Source: Alphaproteobacteria bacterium
GTDB lineage: Bacteria; Pseudomonadota; Alphaproteobacteria; ATCC43930; CGMCC-115725
Direction of reading: 5' to 3'
Assembly (NCBI GenBank): GCA_028871455.1
Contig: JAGWNF010000026.1
Location: 1-34,974, forward strand
DNA length: 34,974 nt
How positions within the stretch are numbered: the first letter of the stretch is position 1; every line of letters starts with the position of its first letter. Positions 8,324 through 21,573 of this stretch are shown here, one piece after another. The position numbers and the translations under genes were made by a program. The notes beneath the pieces are model-generated. The model searched no databases, was not told the origin of the DNA, and worked only from the letters and a program-made list of their open reading frames with translations.

Positions 8324-8348
8324 GATCGCTAGGTCCTTGAAACAGAAG

Positions 8349-8366
8349 GCCGGGGCGAGCCCCGGC
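8349..8366 (-). terminator. Perfect hairpin before rpmB (terminator or leader structure)
   Basis: GCCGGGGC and GCCCCGGC flank a 2-nt centre, and on the minus strand a CTTCTGTTTC stretch follows. It could end transcription coming from the exporter genes to the right, or act within the rpmB leader, since it ends about 25 nt before the start codon. The T run is interrupted, so terminator activity is uncertain. Confidence 0.4.
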
Positions 8367-8402
8367 GGTCGGCGCCGGTTGTAAGGGAAGTAGCCGGGTC
8401 CG

Positions 8403-8582
8403 TCAAGCCGGGCAACCGCCGCGGAACGCCGGCAGGATCCGGCGCGCCGCCGCCGACGGCGTCAGGCAGATAACCGCGACTTCGGTTTCGAGCCCGGACA
8501 GGAGCTGCGCCACTGCCGGATCGTGTTTGAGCGCCTCGAGCAGGTTTTCGCCGAGCTCGCTCCGCAGCGCGGCGCGCACCAT
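8403..8582 (-). pseudogene. Remnant resembling the C-terminus of MeaB GTPase
   Basis: This frame (59 residues from ATG 8582 to TGA 8403) reads SELGENLLEALKHDPAVAQL, then LETEVA and [11 protein letters not shown]. It resembles the helical C-terminal dimerisation arm of MeaB/ArgK-type GTPases, which protect methylmalonyl-CoA mutase. The whole G domain is absent: an in-frame stop lies about 11 codons before the ATG, and beyond it is a REP-like repeat. The intact mutase gene lies 3 kb away on the same strand, which makes a decayed meaB plausible. The similarity is from memory of the family pattern and needs a search; an unrelated small ORF is the alternative. Confidence 0.4.
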
Positions 8583-8621
8583 GGGATCGACGGGAGACCC
8601 GGCCGTCGGCGCTTCTTAGCG

Positions 8622-8698
8622 GGTCATTGCCGTCATGGCGAGCGACGCGCGCCATCCGCAGTCTGGACGGCCTCGGCGCGACGCGCCTCGCAATGACC
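8622..8698. repeat. REP-like palindromic repeat
   Basis: The element begins GGTCATTGC and ends GCAATGACC, exact inverted copies, and the inside is rich in further complementary GC arms. The GTCATTGCGAGG-type edge with a GTCCAGA-like centre resembles intergenic palindromic elements common in alphaproteobacterial genomes. It sits just after the ABC exporter stop. Only one copy is seen in this window. Confidence 0.65.
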
Positions 8699-8703
8699 GC
8701 GAG

Positions 8704-10560
8704 CTATTCCGCGACCGCGGCGACGGCGGCGAGCGCGGCAGCGTGTTCCTCGGCCTCGAGCTGGCGCCGCCACATCGCAGCGTAGAGCCCGTCCTTCGCC
8801 AGCAGCGCGGCGTGGGTGCCGCGCTCGACGACGCGGCCGTGCTCCAGCACCAAGATCTCGTCGGCGTGCACCACCGTCGAGAGCCGATGCGCGATCATTA
8901 GCGTGGTGCGGTTGGCGGCGACTTCCTCGAGGCTGGCCTGGATCTCGCGCTCGGTCTTGGTGTCGAGCGCCGAGGTCGCCTCGTCGAAGACCAGGATGCA
9001 CGGCTCCTTGAGCATGACGCGGGCAATGGCGACGCGCTGCTTCTCGCCGCCCGAGAGCTTGAGGCCGCGCTCGCCGACCTGCGTGCGGTAGCCGTCGGGC
9101 AGCGCGGCGACGAAGTCGTGGATGCGGGCGACGCGCGCCGCCGCCTCGATCTCGGCCGGGCTCGCACCCGGCCTGCCGTAGCCGATGTTGTAGGCGATCG
9201 AATCGTTGAACAGCACCGTGTCCTGCGGCACCACGCCGATGGCGCGCCTAAGGCTCGCCTGGGTCACGTCGCGGATGTCCTGGCCGTCGACACGGATGGC
9301 GCCCGCGTCGACGTCGTAGAAGCGGAACAGCAGCCGCGCGATGGTCGACTTGCCGGCGCCCGACGAGCCGACGATCGCCAGGGTGTGGCCCGGCGGCACG
9401 CGGAACGACACGTCCTCGAGGATCGGCCGGCGCGGATCGTAGGCGAACGAGACGCGGTCGAAGACGACTTCGCCGCGCGCCACGGCGAGCGCCGGCGCCG
9501 CCGTCTTGTCGACGACTTCAGCCTTCACGCCGAGGAGCCGGACCATCGACTCGAGATCGGTCAGCGACTGCTTGATGTTGCGATAGACCGTGCCGAGAAC
9601 GTTGAGCGGCATGTAAAGCTGGATGAGATAGGAGTTCACCAGCACGAACGAGCCGACGGTCATGCGGCCCGCGGCGACGCCGCGCGCCGCCAGCCACATC
9701 ACCACGACCAACCCCACGGCGATGATGATGCCCTGGCCGGTGTTGAGCGCCGACAGCGTCACCTGGCTCTTCACCGCGGCGCCTTCATAGGCCGCGAGCG
9801 CGGTATCGAAGCGCCGCGCCTCGTGCTCTTCGTTGGCGAAATACTTCACCGTCTCGAAATTGAGGAGGCTGTCGATCGCCTTGGTGTTGGCCTCGGTGTC
9901 GCGCTGGTTCATCTCGCGTCGGTATTGGAGGCGCCAGTCCGTGATCGCGAAGGTGAAGACGACGTAGGCGACGATCGTCGCGAGCGTCGCGATCGCGAGC
10001 GTCGCCTCGAAAAAGCCCCACAGGATCGCGCAGACCATCGCGATCTCGAAGATCGTCGGCAGCAGGCTGAACAGCAGGTAGGAGAGCAGGAACTCCATGC
10101 CGCGCACGCCGCGCTCGACCGCGCGCGACAGGCCGCCGGTCTGCCGCTCGAGATGGAATCGCAGGCTCAGCTTGTGCAGATGCCTGAAGGTGTTGAGCGC
10201 GATGTTGCGGATGGCGCGCTGCTCGACCTTGGCGAAGATCGAATCGCGCAGCTCGTTGAAGAGCTGGGCGCCGACGCGCGCGCCGCCATAGGCGATGACC
10301 AGCATGGTCGGCACGACGACCAGTGTGCCCGCCCCTGGCGCGAGCTTGTCGACCGCCGCCTTGTAGAACAGCGGCACGCCGACATTGACCGCCTTGGCCA
10401 GCGTCAGGCAGCCGAGCGCCAGCACGACGCGCCAACGCAGCGCCGGCGCGCCTTTCGGCCAGAGATAGGGCAGCACCGCCGACAGCGCCTGGAGCTCGCG
10501 GCGGAATCCGACCTCGGTCGGCTCGTTGCTCAATCGGCCGACGCGGCGCTCGCCTCTCAT
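8704..10560 (-). CDS. Atm1/HMT-type ABC exporter (fused permease and ATPase)
   Basis: This 618-residue half-transporter has an N-terminal six-helix exporter domain (about residues 30-340) and a C-terminal ATPase with Walker [10 protein letters not shown], signature LSGGEKQR, Walker B-D loop DEATSAL and H-loop MIAHRLST. The transmembrane part contains [15 protein letters not shown], a stretch characteristic of the Atm1/heavy-metal-tolerance group, which exports glutathione-linked sulfur compounds or metal-thiol complexes. It would work as a homodimer in the inner membrane. The start at 10560 (MRGERRVGR) is chosen because it overlaps the MFS stop by ATGA; the longer frame upstream is only a shadow. 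The substrate is not determinable from sequence. Confidence 0.9.
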   Translation of the reverse strand: MRGERRVGRLSNEPTEVGFRRELQALSAVLPYLWPKGAPALRWRVVLALGCLTLAKAVNVGVPLFYKAAVDKLAPGAGTLVVVPTMLVIAYGGARVGAQLFNELRDSIFAKVEQRAIRNIALNTFRHLHKLSLRFHLERQTGGLSRAVERGVRGMEFLLSYLLFSLLPTIFEIAMVCAILWGFFEATLAIATLATIVAYVVFTFAITDWRLQYRREMNQRDTEANTKAIDSLLNFETVKYFANEEHEARRFDTALAAYEGAAVKSQVTLSALNTGQGIIIAVGLVVVMWLAARGVAAGRMTVGSFVLVNSYLIQLYMPLNVLGTVYRNIKQSLTDLESMVRLLGVKAEVVDKTAAPALAVARGEVVFDRVSFAYDPRRPILEDVSFRVPPGHTLAIVGSSGAGKSTIARLLFRFYDVDAGAIRVDGQDIRDVTQASLRRAIGVVPQDTVLFNDSIAYNIGYGRPGASPAEIEAAARVARIHDFVAALPDGYRTQVGERGLKLSGGEKQRVAIARVMLKEPCILVFDEATSALDTKTEREIQASLEEVAANRTTLMIAHRLSTVVHADEILVLEHGRVVERGTHAALLAKDGLYAAMWRRQLEAEEHAAALAAVAAVAE

Positions 10561-11708
10561 GTTTCGCGGCGCGGCAGCCGCAGCGCCAGCGCGGCGACCA
10601 CGACCATCAGCGCCGCACCGAGGTAATAGGGCGCGTTGCGGCCGAAGCCGCCATAGATCGCGCCGGCGACGGCGGGGCCGATGATGCGCGCGAGACTCTG
10701 CGCCGATTGCGACAGGCCGAGCACGCCGCCGCGCTCGTTGTCCGCCGCCTGCTTCGAGATGAGACTCGACATGGTCGGACTGAACATGCCCATGCCGATG
10801 GCGAGCATGCCGGTCGTGACCAGCACCGCCCACAGCGCATGCGCGAAAGTCAGCGTGAAGAGGCCGATTGCCAGCAGCGCGCCGCCGGTGATCACCAGCC
10901 GGGTCTCGCCGAGCATTTTCGTCAGGCGACCGATCGCCCCGCCCTGCAACGCCGATAGCAGGATGCCGACGTAGAAGAAGATCATGCCGACCTCGAGCGG
11001 GCCCCAACCGAAGCCGTCATGTGCCCAGAGCGCGAAGGTGGTCTCCATGCCAGCGAAGGCGGCGATGGCGACGAAGATCAGCAGGATGAGCAGCCGCAAG
11101 GTCGGCCGCATGGTCGCCGCCTTGGCCATGGCGAGGCGACCGACGCGCGCCGCCGGCTTGTGCGTCAGGCTTTCCTCGAGCCGCATGAACGCGAGCACGA
11201 AGGCGACCGCCGACAGTGCCGCGGCGACGAAGGCAGGCCAGGCGAGATGCGCGCTCTGCGCGTTGCTGCCGGCGACCGCGCCGCCGATTGCCGGACCGAC
11301 GGTGAAGCCCAGGCCGATGGCGGCGCCGATCATGCCCATGCCCTTGGCGCGCTGGTCCGGCGGCGTGACGTCGGCGACATAGGCCTGGGCGGCCGAGATA
11401 TTGCCGGCGCCGGCGCCCGCCAGCAGCCGCGCCGCGAATAGCATCCACAGTCGGCCGGCGAAGCCGAGCCAGATATACGACGCGACCGAACAGACCAGGC
11501 TCGCCAGGATCACCGGCTTGCGCCCGACCCGGTCGCTGAGCATGCCGAGCAGCGGCGAGGCGAAGAACTGCGCCAGCGAATAGCAGGCCATCATGGTCGT
11601 GATCTCGAACGGCGTCGCGTGGAAGGCAAGGCCGTAATAGGGCAGCAGCGGAATCACCACGCCGAAGCCGACCAGATCGATGAAGACGATGAAGAAAAGC
11701 GTGCCCAC
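10557..11708 (-). CDS. MFS exporter, TetA-like DHA1 family
   Basis: The protein has about 12 transmembrane helices and the major-facilitator loop motif GMLSDRVGRKPV between helices 2 and 3, with FIDLVGFGVVIPLLPYY in helix 1. Both are hallmarks of the TetA/DHA1 drug:proton antiporter group. GTG 11708 is chosen as start because helix 1 follows directly; TTG 11753 would add 15 residues, and neither has a strong ribosome site. Its stop overlaps the start of the ABC exporter, so the two exporters are translationally coupled. The substrate is unknown; tetracycline resistance should not be assumed. Confidence 0.85.
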   Translation of the reverse strand: MGTLFFIVFIDLVGFGVVIPLLPYYGLAFHATPFEITTMMACYSLAQFFASPLLGMLSDRVGRKPVILASLVCSVASYIWLGFAGRLWMLFAARLLAGAGAGNISAAQAYVADVTPPDQRAKGMGMIGAAIGLGFTVGPAIGGAVAGSNAQSAHLAWPAFVAAALSAVAFVLAFMRLEESLTHKPAARVGRLAMAKAATMRPTLRLLILLIFVAIAAFAGMETTFALWAHDGFGWGPLEVGMIFFYVGILLSALQGGAIGRLTKMLGETRLVITGGALLAIGLFTLTFAHALWAVLVTTGMLAIGMGMFSPTMSSLISKQAADNERGGVLGLSQSAQSLARIIGPAVAGAIYGGFGRNAPYYLGAALMVVVAALALRLPRRET

Positions 11709-11858
11709 GGGCCCCTTAGATAGCGCGGCCGGTCGCCAAACGACAGCTTTCAAAGCTGCAAGGCTGCCATTTCGGGCGAGAATCCAAGAAGATTCTCCGC
11801 TTTCACGCGGAACAAACGCGGGTCGTCGTCGATTTCGCCCTTGGCGGGTCGACGCGGC

Positions 11859-14014
<2,156 letters not shown>

Positions 14015-14018
<4 letters not shown>

Positions 14019-14040
14019 GTCGCGATACCATGTCGCGATA
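14015..14040. repeat. 13-bp perfect tandem duplication over the mutase start codon
   Basis: CCATGTCGCGATA occurs twice back to back (14015-14027 and 14028-14040). Each copy carries an ATG on the minus strand; because 13 is not a multiple of three, the outer ATG (14031) reads a different frame, six codons long, ending in TGA just past the true start. Confidence 0.9.
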
Positions 14041-14080
14041 TTAGCCCGCCGGCCGACGGGGGGCGAGATCAGGCGCGGCG

Positions 14081-15148
14081 CTAGGCCGCGCTGCCCAGGA
14101 CGTGGCGAACGGCCACGGCGGCGGTGATCACCAGCGTCGCGCCCAATTGATGCGCCAGCGCCAGCGGCAGCGGCATGACCAGCAGCAGGGTGGCGAGGCC
14201 CAGGCCGGCCTGGATCGTCACCAGGGTGAAGAGCGCATGCACTGCGCCGCGAGCGAAGCACGTGAGCTTCGCCTTGAACGACGCGAGGAACAGCACCAGC
14301 GCGCCGAGCCACGTGCAGGCTGCGAGCACGCGGTGGTCGAACTGCACCGCTTCGGGATTCTCGAACAGATTGCGCCACCACGGCGTCAGGTGGCTCCACG
14401 CCGGCGGCACGAGATGGCCGTCCATCAGCGGAAAGGTGTTGTCGATGTAGCCGGCGCGCAGCCCGGCGGTGAACGCGCCGGCGAGCAGCGTGATGAAGGC
14501 GAGCGCCAGCAGCGCCCCGGCGGCGCGGCGCATGCCCGGCGCCGTTTCGTGTCGCGTGGGCCGCAGCAGGTCGAGCGCCACCCACAGGATCGCGCCATAG
14601 ATGACGATCGCCATGCCGAGATGCGCGGCGAGGCGGTATTGGCTGACCTCGATGCGGTTCTCGAGGCCGCTCTTGACCATCCACCAACCGACCGCGCCCT
14701 GAAACGCGCCGAGCAGGAACAGCAGCATCAGCCGCGGCGCGAGGCTCGCCGGAATCCGTCGCCGTAGCAGGAAATAGAGGAACGGCAACAGAAAGATGAC
14801 GCCGATCAGCCGGCCCCACAACCGGTGGAACCACTCCCAGAAATAGATCGTCTTGAACTGCGCCAGCGTCATGCCGGCGTGGATCGCGTCGTATTGCGGA
14901 ATCTGCTTGTAGGCGTCGAACGCCACCTGCCACTCGGCATGATTGAGCGGCGGCAGCACGCCCATAATCGGCTGCCATCGCGTGATCGACAGGCCGCTTT
15001 CGGTAAGGCGCGTGATGCCGCCGAGCGCCACCATGACGAAGACCATAGCGGCGCAGGCGAGCAGCCAATAGGCGACGGCGCGGCGATCGCGCATCGCCAT
15101 GCCGGCGGCAATCGTCCGCCGGTCGGACGCGGCATCGGTCGCGGTCAT
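14081..15148 (-). CDS. ctaA: Heme A synthase (COX15/CtaA)
   Basis: This inner-membrane enzyme (355 aa) oxidises the C8 methyl of heme O to the formyl group of heme A for aa3-type cytochrome oxidase. It has about eight transmembrane helices in two similar halves. Conserved residues include the helix 1 segment [17 protein letters not shown] and four heme-ligand histidines in FHRLWGR, AAHLGMA, FDHRVLA and AHQLGA. There is no cysteine pair of the Bacillus-type enzyme, so it belongs to the COX15-like class usual in alphaproteobacteria. It lies 62 bp upstream of the mutase on the same strand. Its presence implies that the organism has a heme aa3 oxidase beside cytochrome bd. Confidence 0.95.
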   Translation of the reverse strand: MTATDAASDRRTIAAGMAMRDRRAVAYWLLACAAMVFVMVALGGITRLTESGLSITRWQPIMGVLPPLNHAEWQVAFDAYKQIPQYDAIHAGMTLAQFKTIYFWEWFHRLWGRLIGVIFLLPFLYFLLRRRIPASLAPRLMLLFLLGAFQGAVGWWMVKSGLENRIEVSQYRLAAHLGMAIVIYGAILWVALDLLRPTRHETAPGMRRAAGALLALAFITLLAGAFTAGLRAGYIDNTFPLMDGHLVPPAWSHLTPWWRNLFENPEAVQFDHRVLAACTWLGALVLFLASFKAKLTCFARGAVHALFTLVTIQAGLGLATLLLVMPLPLALAHQLGATLVITAAVAVRHVLGSAA

Positions 15149-15210
15149 GGCGCGACACTCGTCCGCCGCGGCCGGTCGTGCAAGCGGCGCGTTGCCGCGC
15201 CTGCGCGATT

Positions 15211-15474
15211 TCAGTGCAGGCTGTATGAAATCTGGGCGTGGCGCAGCCGCGACGGCACCAGCAGCGGCGCCTGCGCCACCTTCACCGAATGGAGACGGCC
15301 TTCAATGTTGCGGCTCCAGAAATCGAGGAAGCCGCGCAGCACGGGAAAGCGGGGCGCGATGTCGAGCTCCTGCCAGACGAAGCTTTGCAGCAGATGCGGA
15401 TGGTCGGGCAGGTGATAGAGGATCTCGGCGGTGGTCAGCCGATAGCCCTCGAGTTGCAGCCGCAGATGTTTCAT
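15211..15474 (-). CDS. Usg family protein (87 aa)
   Basis: The small soluble protein contains [20 protein letters not shown] and [16 protein letters not shown], the two conserved blocks of the Usg family, which is found almost only in alphaproteobacteria. Its biochemical role is not established. A clear ribosome site (GAGG about 8 nt upstream) supports the start at 15474. It is divergent from groES, with a 269-bp shared intergenic region holding the heat-shock promoter. Confidence 0.88.
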   Translation of the reverse strand: MKHLRLQLEGYRLTTAEILYHLPDHPHLLQSFVWQELDIAPRFPVLRGFLDFWSRNIEGRLHSVKVAQAPLLVPSRLRHAQISYSLH

Positions 15475-15623
15475 GGTGCCGACCTCACAGATTCAGACGT
15501 TGCTTCCGGCCGATCCGTTGCAAACAACGTTCCAGCTTGGCGCCATTTCCTCAAGAAAGAATTAGTCACTTCAATGGCTTAGCAGCGAAGCGGGGAAAGT
15601 GCTGCCAATTTGCAAGTCGGCCC

Positions 15624-17728
<2,105 letters not shown>

Positions 17729-17756
17729 GCCCTATTCCACGTCATTTCGACAACGA

Positions 17757-17785
17757 GGGCCGCGGATCGCTCCGCGGCCCTTTTG
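17757..17785 (+). terminator. Rho-independent terminator of groESL
   Basis: GGGCCGCGGA and TCCGCGGCCC form a perfect 10-bp stem around a TCGC loop, followed directly by TTTTGT. It stands 28 bp after the groEL stop. The converging GIY-YIG gene ends 37 bp further on. Confidence 0.93.
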
Positions 17786-17821
17786 TCTTGGGCGACGACC
17801 CGAAATCGGATGCCTCCGCGG

Positions 17822-18523
17822 CTACTGGTACGTGCGCCGTTTGAACGCGGCTACATCAGCATGGCTCAGTTTGAACCATTCCCCATTAGCGCGCCTATCA
17901 GCGAATCGCTTGTGCCAATATGCTTCGATACCAGGAGGGTCATCGGTTCTGATGGTATGAACGAGCTTCGCGGCTTCCGGTAAAGCAGTCCGTATCTCCT
18001 TTACGCGCCGCTCCAGCTCATCGCTTCGGCCGATCTTGTAGTGCGCGCCAGAAGCGATGAGGTACACGTACCCGTCTGGCGTTCGTGCTCGTGCTCCACT
18101 CTCTAAGGCCTTGTGTTCCGGCAACATGGCCGTAACGTCGGCATATTCTTCGTTTGATGACGTCCATTCACGTAGACGTTGAATCAATTTCACTTTGGGG
18201 AGGCGACTCGAAATCACACTGTGACTAGGGAAATTGTCATCGCGTGCTGCGAACATCCTCAACTCGGCGGATGTCGGCAAGTGACCATAGTGACGGCAGG
18301 CTTTGGCAATTTTCTCCAATATAAACGTCTCCGGCAAAGAGCTCTGAAAAGCGTTTGGAGCAAAACCGGCTTCTTTCAATGCATCGCCCCATCGGGCCCA
18401 ATAGACACCGAGCCAAGCGGAAGTGCGTATTCCGGTTTCCCGCTCGAAGGCTCGTGATCCAGGTGGCCGGCCTCCATTAGCGCTAGCCATTTCCCGAATC
18501 TTATTGAGTATTTCTTCGCGCAT
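17822..18523 (-). CDS. GIY-YIG nuclease-like protein with N-terminal DNA-binding repeats
   Basis: The 233-residue protein ends in a GIY-YIG domain of the MUG113/T5orf172 type: GYVYLI (151-156), YKIGRS (162-167), Glu200 in IEAYWHKRF, and NGEWF (213-217). This metal-dependent fold nicks or cuts DNA. The first 125 residues hold two similar helical units (about 1-55 and 65-125) resembling the repeats associated with homing endonucleases, probably for DNA binding. Base composition is visibly lower in G+C than its neighbours, and the gene sits alone between groEL and a helicase, which suggests acquisition. No intein or intron host is visible, so a free-standing nuclease, mobile or defensive, is possible. 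Target and function are unknown. Confidence 0.8.
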   Translation of the reverse strand: MREEILNKIREMASANGGRPPGSRAFERETGIRTSAWLGVYWARWGDALKEAGFAPNAFQSSLPETFILEKIAKACRHYGHLPTSAELRMFAARDDNFPSHSVISSRLPKVKLIQRLREWTSSNEEYADVTAMLPEHKALESGARARTPDGYVYLIASGAHYKIGRSDELERRVKEIRTALPEAAKLVHTIRTDDPPGIEAYWHKRFADRRANGEWFKLSHADVAAFKRRTYQ

Positions 18524-18567
18524 ACTCGAGAAGCCTATAGGCGTGTGTTGGCTCGCCCCCGATCTTC

Positions 18568-18616
18568 AGTGGACAACTTGTGGCTGACTTAGCTGGTCAA
18601 CATCCAGTTGTCTACT
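18568..18616. repeat. Inverted repeat upstream of the GIY-YIG gene
   Basis: AGTGGACAACT (18568-18578) and AGTTGTCTACT (18606-18616) are complementary at 10 of 11 positions around a 27-nt centre. It lies 45 bp before the nuclease-like gene start in the same lower-GC patch. An operator or the end of a mobile element is possible. The rest of 18524-18744 shows no convincing gene. Confidence 0.5.
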
Positions 18617-18744
18617 ACGGTCTCGGGCCTTTTGCTTAAGCTTCCACATGGTACGCTCCGATCCCATGCGCGATCTTGCGACGATCGTTGACGACCGGCC
18701 GGACGATGCGGGACTTTTGGAACCGTGCCGACGATGCTCGATAT

Positions 18745-21501
18745 CTACTGCATCTGAGCCGCCGTCTTCAGGAACTCCGCCGCGGCGGCGATCGTGTCCT
18801 TGAGTCCGATGCGCTCGATCGTGACGCCTTCGGGAAACGCGCCGAGCAAGCGCGACGGCATCGCCCGGTCCAAGAGCACGAAGACGCCATGGTCCGCGGC
18901 GCGGCGCACCAACCGGCCGAAGGCCTGCTTGAGCCGGAGACGCGTGATTGCGTCGTCATAGGCGGCGCCACCGAACTGCGCCTTGCGCGCGCGATGCAGG
19001 ATGTCGGGCCGCGGCCATGGCACGCGATCGAAAACGATGAGTCGCAGGCTGCGGCCGGGCACATCGACGCCGTCGCGCACCGCGTCGGTGCCGAGCAGCG
19101 ACGAATCCTCCTCGGCGCGGAAGATGTCGACCAGCGTCGCCGTGTCCATGGCGTCGACATGTTGCGCCAACAGGGGCAGGCCGGCGGCCTCCAGCGGCGC
19201 GGCGATGCGCTTGTGCACCGCGCGGAGCCGCTGGATCGCGGTGAACAATCCCAACGCGCCGCCGCCAGATGCCATGATCAGCTCGCGATAGGCGGCAGCG
19301 ATCTGGTCGACGTCGTTACGGTCGATGTCGTTGACGATGAAGACGCGGGTCTGCGCCGGATAGTCGAACGGCGACTTGACGCGCGCGCGCAGCGCCGGCG
19401 TCTTCAGGTGCCGCGCGCCGGTGCGCGCCTCGGCGCCGAGCCAATCGGCTTCGGCGTCGCCGCTGCCGTCGGTCAGCGTCGCCGAAGTCACCAGCACGCC
19501 ATGCGCCGGCGCGACAACGAATTCGGCAAAGGGCCTGGTCGGATCGACGAAATGCCGATGCATGCCGATGTCGACCGGATGGCCGTCGACGCGCTCGACC
19601 GCCAGCCAATCGACGAAATCCGCGGACGGATCGCGGTCGAGCTCCTCCAGCATGCGCCGCCAACCGCCGAGCTCAAGCATGCTGCGACGCTCGAGACCGC
19701 GCACCGCCGCCTCGATCCTCAGCCGCACGGCCGAATCGAGCTTGGTCGCGTCGTCGGCGAGCCGGGCGCGCAGCCGCTGCGCCAGCAGCTTCAGCGGATC
19801 CTCGATGCGCCTCAGCGCGGTGGCGAGTTCGCGCGCGGTTTCGATGAGACCCGGAATTGGCGGCCGCGGCTCGGTTTCGAGGCTGTAGCCCTGGTCGGCG
19901 TCGCCGGCGCGCGCCAGCACCTGGTTGCGCACCAGTGCCAGAAACCGCTCGCCGGCGCGCTGCGTCCGGCCGTCGGCGACGCGCTTGAGCCAGCCGTCGC
20001 CCGGCAGCACGTTGCGCGCGCCGTCGATCGCCTGGTCGAGCGCCTGCTGGCCGCCGGCGTCGTTGGTCAGCAGATCGTCGAGCCGGCGCTTCAGGCCGCG
20101 TGCCCGCGTTCGCCGGCCGTCTTCCGCACCCAGAATCCAGCGTCGCAGCTCCGCCGCCTCGCGGCCCGTGAGCGCCAGCGAGAACGCGCCGTCGGCGGCG
20201 TCGAAGACGTGATGGCCTTCGTCGAAGACATAGCGCCGCGGCAGGTTGTCGTCGTCGAGACCGCCGAGCGCCGCCTGGATCATCACCAGTGCGTGATTGG
20301 CGACGACGATGCGCGCGCGACGGGCGCGGCGCACGCTCTTCTCGATGAAGCAGCGGTGGTAATGCGAGCAGGCGCTGTGCACGCATTCGCCGCGTCGATC
20401 CGTCAGCGCCAAGGTCTGCGCGCGGCCGACCAGCTCGGGCAGCCAGCCGGGCAGATCGCCGCCGGCCATGTCGCCGTCGCGCGTCGCCGAGATCCAGCGC
20501 GCCACCAGGCCGGCGGCGGCCGCGTCTTGCGGCCGCATCGCCAGACCGCCGAGGCTGTCCTCGAAATTGAGCAGACAGAGATAATTCTCGCGGCCCTTGC
20601 GCACGACGACGCGCCGCGCCTTCACCGCCGGATCGGGATAGAGCCGGTCGAGCTCGGCGGCGATCTGGTGCTGCAGGTTGCGGGTATAGGTCGAGATCCA
20701 GACGGCGCCGGTGTTCTTCTCGGCCCAGACGCTGGCCGGCGCGATGTAGGCGAGCGTCTTGCCGACACCCGTGCCAGCCTCGGCCAGCAGCACCCGCGGC
20801 GCCTCGGCGCTGTCGCGCGGCGCGAAGACATAGGCACAAGCCCCGGCGTAGTCGGCTTGCTGCGGCCGCGGCTCGGCGCGCTCGCCGACCAGTTCCGCCA
20901 ACCGCAACCGTGCCTCGTCCTCGCTCACCGGAAAATTGCCTGGCGGCGGCTCGGGCGCGTGTTCGGCCCATTCGCCCAGGCGATTCCAGACCGCAAGGCC
21001 GGCAGGCTTCGAATCGTCGCCGGCCGGCGCCAGCGCCGCCAGCGCCGCCTCGGCCCAGATCCAGCCGGCTTTGGCCATCGACTCCCCAATGGCGCGCGCC
21101 TCGCCGTCACCCGGCACCAGCTGCAGCTCGCCCAGCAAGGCTTGCGCGCCGTCGCGCAGGGCGGCCGCCGCACCGGCGAGATCCGCGCCGTCGGGCGCAT
21201 CGAGATCGAGCGCCGCCGCCAAGCCGCGCGGCGTCGGCACGCAAAAGCGCGCCGGGCGCACGAAGGCGTAAAGCTCCAGCAGATCGAAGGACGGGAACGG
21301 CGTCACGCCGAGTCGCCGTGCCGTGGCGCGCGCGTGACAGACGAAGGGCGGCGCGGCGCGCGCACGCCGCGCGGCTTCGGCCAGCGGCAGCAGCTCGATC
21401 TCGCCATCCGCCGACAGCCACGCCGCCTGGGTCATGCCGGCGACCAGCGACGCAGCCTTGGGCAGGCGGACGGGACGGGCAACGCCGCCATCGGCACTCA
21501 T
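18745..21501 (-). CDS. DinG/XPD-like ATP-dependent DNA helicase
   Basis: The 918-residue protein is a superfamily 2 iron-sulfur helicase. Visible elements are a Q-motif region before the Walker A EAGTGVGKT (241-249); four cysteines (309, 373, 378, 384) spaced for a [4Fe-4S] cluster; DEGHH (427-431) as motif II; and DGVDVPG and FGRLVRR in the C-terminal motor domain. Such enzymes unwind 5'-to-3' and clear R-loops or damaged structures. The first about 200 residues have no recognised domain but are usual in alphaproteobacterial relatives. The start at 21501 (MSADGGVAR) is chosen by family pattern. It is divergent from pyrD with a 72-bp gap. Confidence 0.88.
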   Translation of the reverse strand: MSADGGVARPVRLPKAASLVAGMTQAAWLSADGEIELLPLAEAARRARAAPPFVCHARATARRLGVTPFPSFDLLELYAFVRPARFCVPTPRGLAAALDLDAPDGADLAGAAAALRDGAQALLGELQLVPGDGEARAIGESMAKAGWIWAEAALAALAPAGDDSKPAGLAVWNRLGEWAEHAPEPPPGNFPVSEDEARLRLAELVGERAEPRPQQADYAGACAYVFAPRDSAEAPRVLLAEAGTGVGKTLAYIAPASVWAEKNTGAVWISTYTRNLQHQIAAELDRLYPDPAVKARRVVVRKGRENYLCLLNFEDSLGGLAMRPQDAAAAGLVARWISATRDGDMAGGDLPGWLPELVGRAQTLALTDRRGECVHSACSHYHRCFIEKSVRRARRARIVVANHALVMIQAALGGLDDDNLPRRYVFDEGHHVFDAADGAFSLALTGREAAELRRWILGAEDGRRTRARGLKRRLDDLLTNDAGGQQALDQAIDGARNVLPGDGWLKRVADGRTQRAGERFLALVRNQVLARAGDADQGYSLETEPRPPIPGLIETARELATALRRIEDPLKLLAQRLRARLADDATKLDSAVRLRIEAAVRGLERRSMLELGGWRRMLEELDRDPSADFVDWLAVERVDGHPVDIGMHRHFVDPTRPFAEFVVAPAHGVLVTSATLTDGSGDAEADWLGAEARTGARHLKTPALRARVKSPFDYPAQTRVFIVNDIDRNDVDQIAAAYRELIMASGGGALGLFTAIQRLRAVHKRIAAPLEAAGLPLLAQHVDAMDTATLVDIFRAEEDSSLLGTDAVRDGVDVPGRSLRLIVFDRVPWPRPDILHRARKAQFGGAAYDDAITRLRLKQAFGRLVRRAADHGVFVLLDRAMPSRLLGAFPEGVTIERIGLKDTIAAAAEFLKTAAQMQ

Positions 21502-21573
21502 GCGCCGAGCATAAGGCGGCCGTCGCGCAGTCGGTATTCCAATTTGCCCGCCACGCCGGTAGCGTGCGCGCCG

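Noticed and set aside
11750..11858. Minus-strand tail frame (PRLFRVKAENLLGFSPEM) between the mutase and the MFS gene that could be a remnant of an amidohydrolase end.
   Set aside because: The similarity is vague, the frame runs back into the mutase gene, and it overlaps the MFS start region.
14019..15158. Extension of the mutase frame upstream to 15158.
   Set aside because: This stretch codes ctaA in another frame on the same strand with all heme-ligand histidines; the mutase begins at 14018.
18667..18744. Plus-strand frame starting MRDLATIVDDRPDD that resembles the extreme N-terminus of ring-hydroxylating dioxygenase alpha subunits.
   Set aside because: Only about 15 residues fit, then the frame becomes an Arg/Ser/Pro-rich shadow of the helicase gene. 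Too short to call even a remnant.
18676..21573. Very long plus-strand open frame leading into pyrD.
   Set aside because: It is the Arg/Ala-rich complement of the helicase gene; the real pyrD starts at 21574, as shown by class 2 family alignment.
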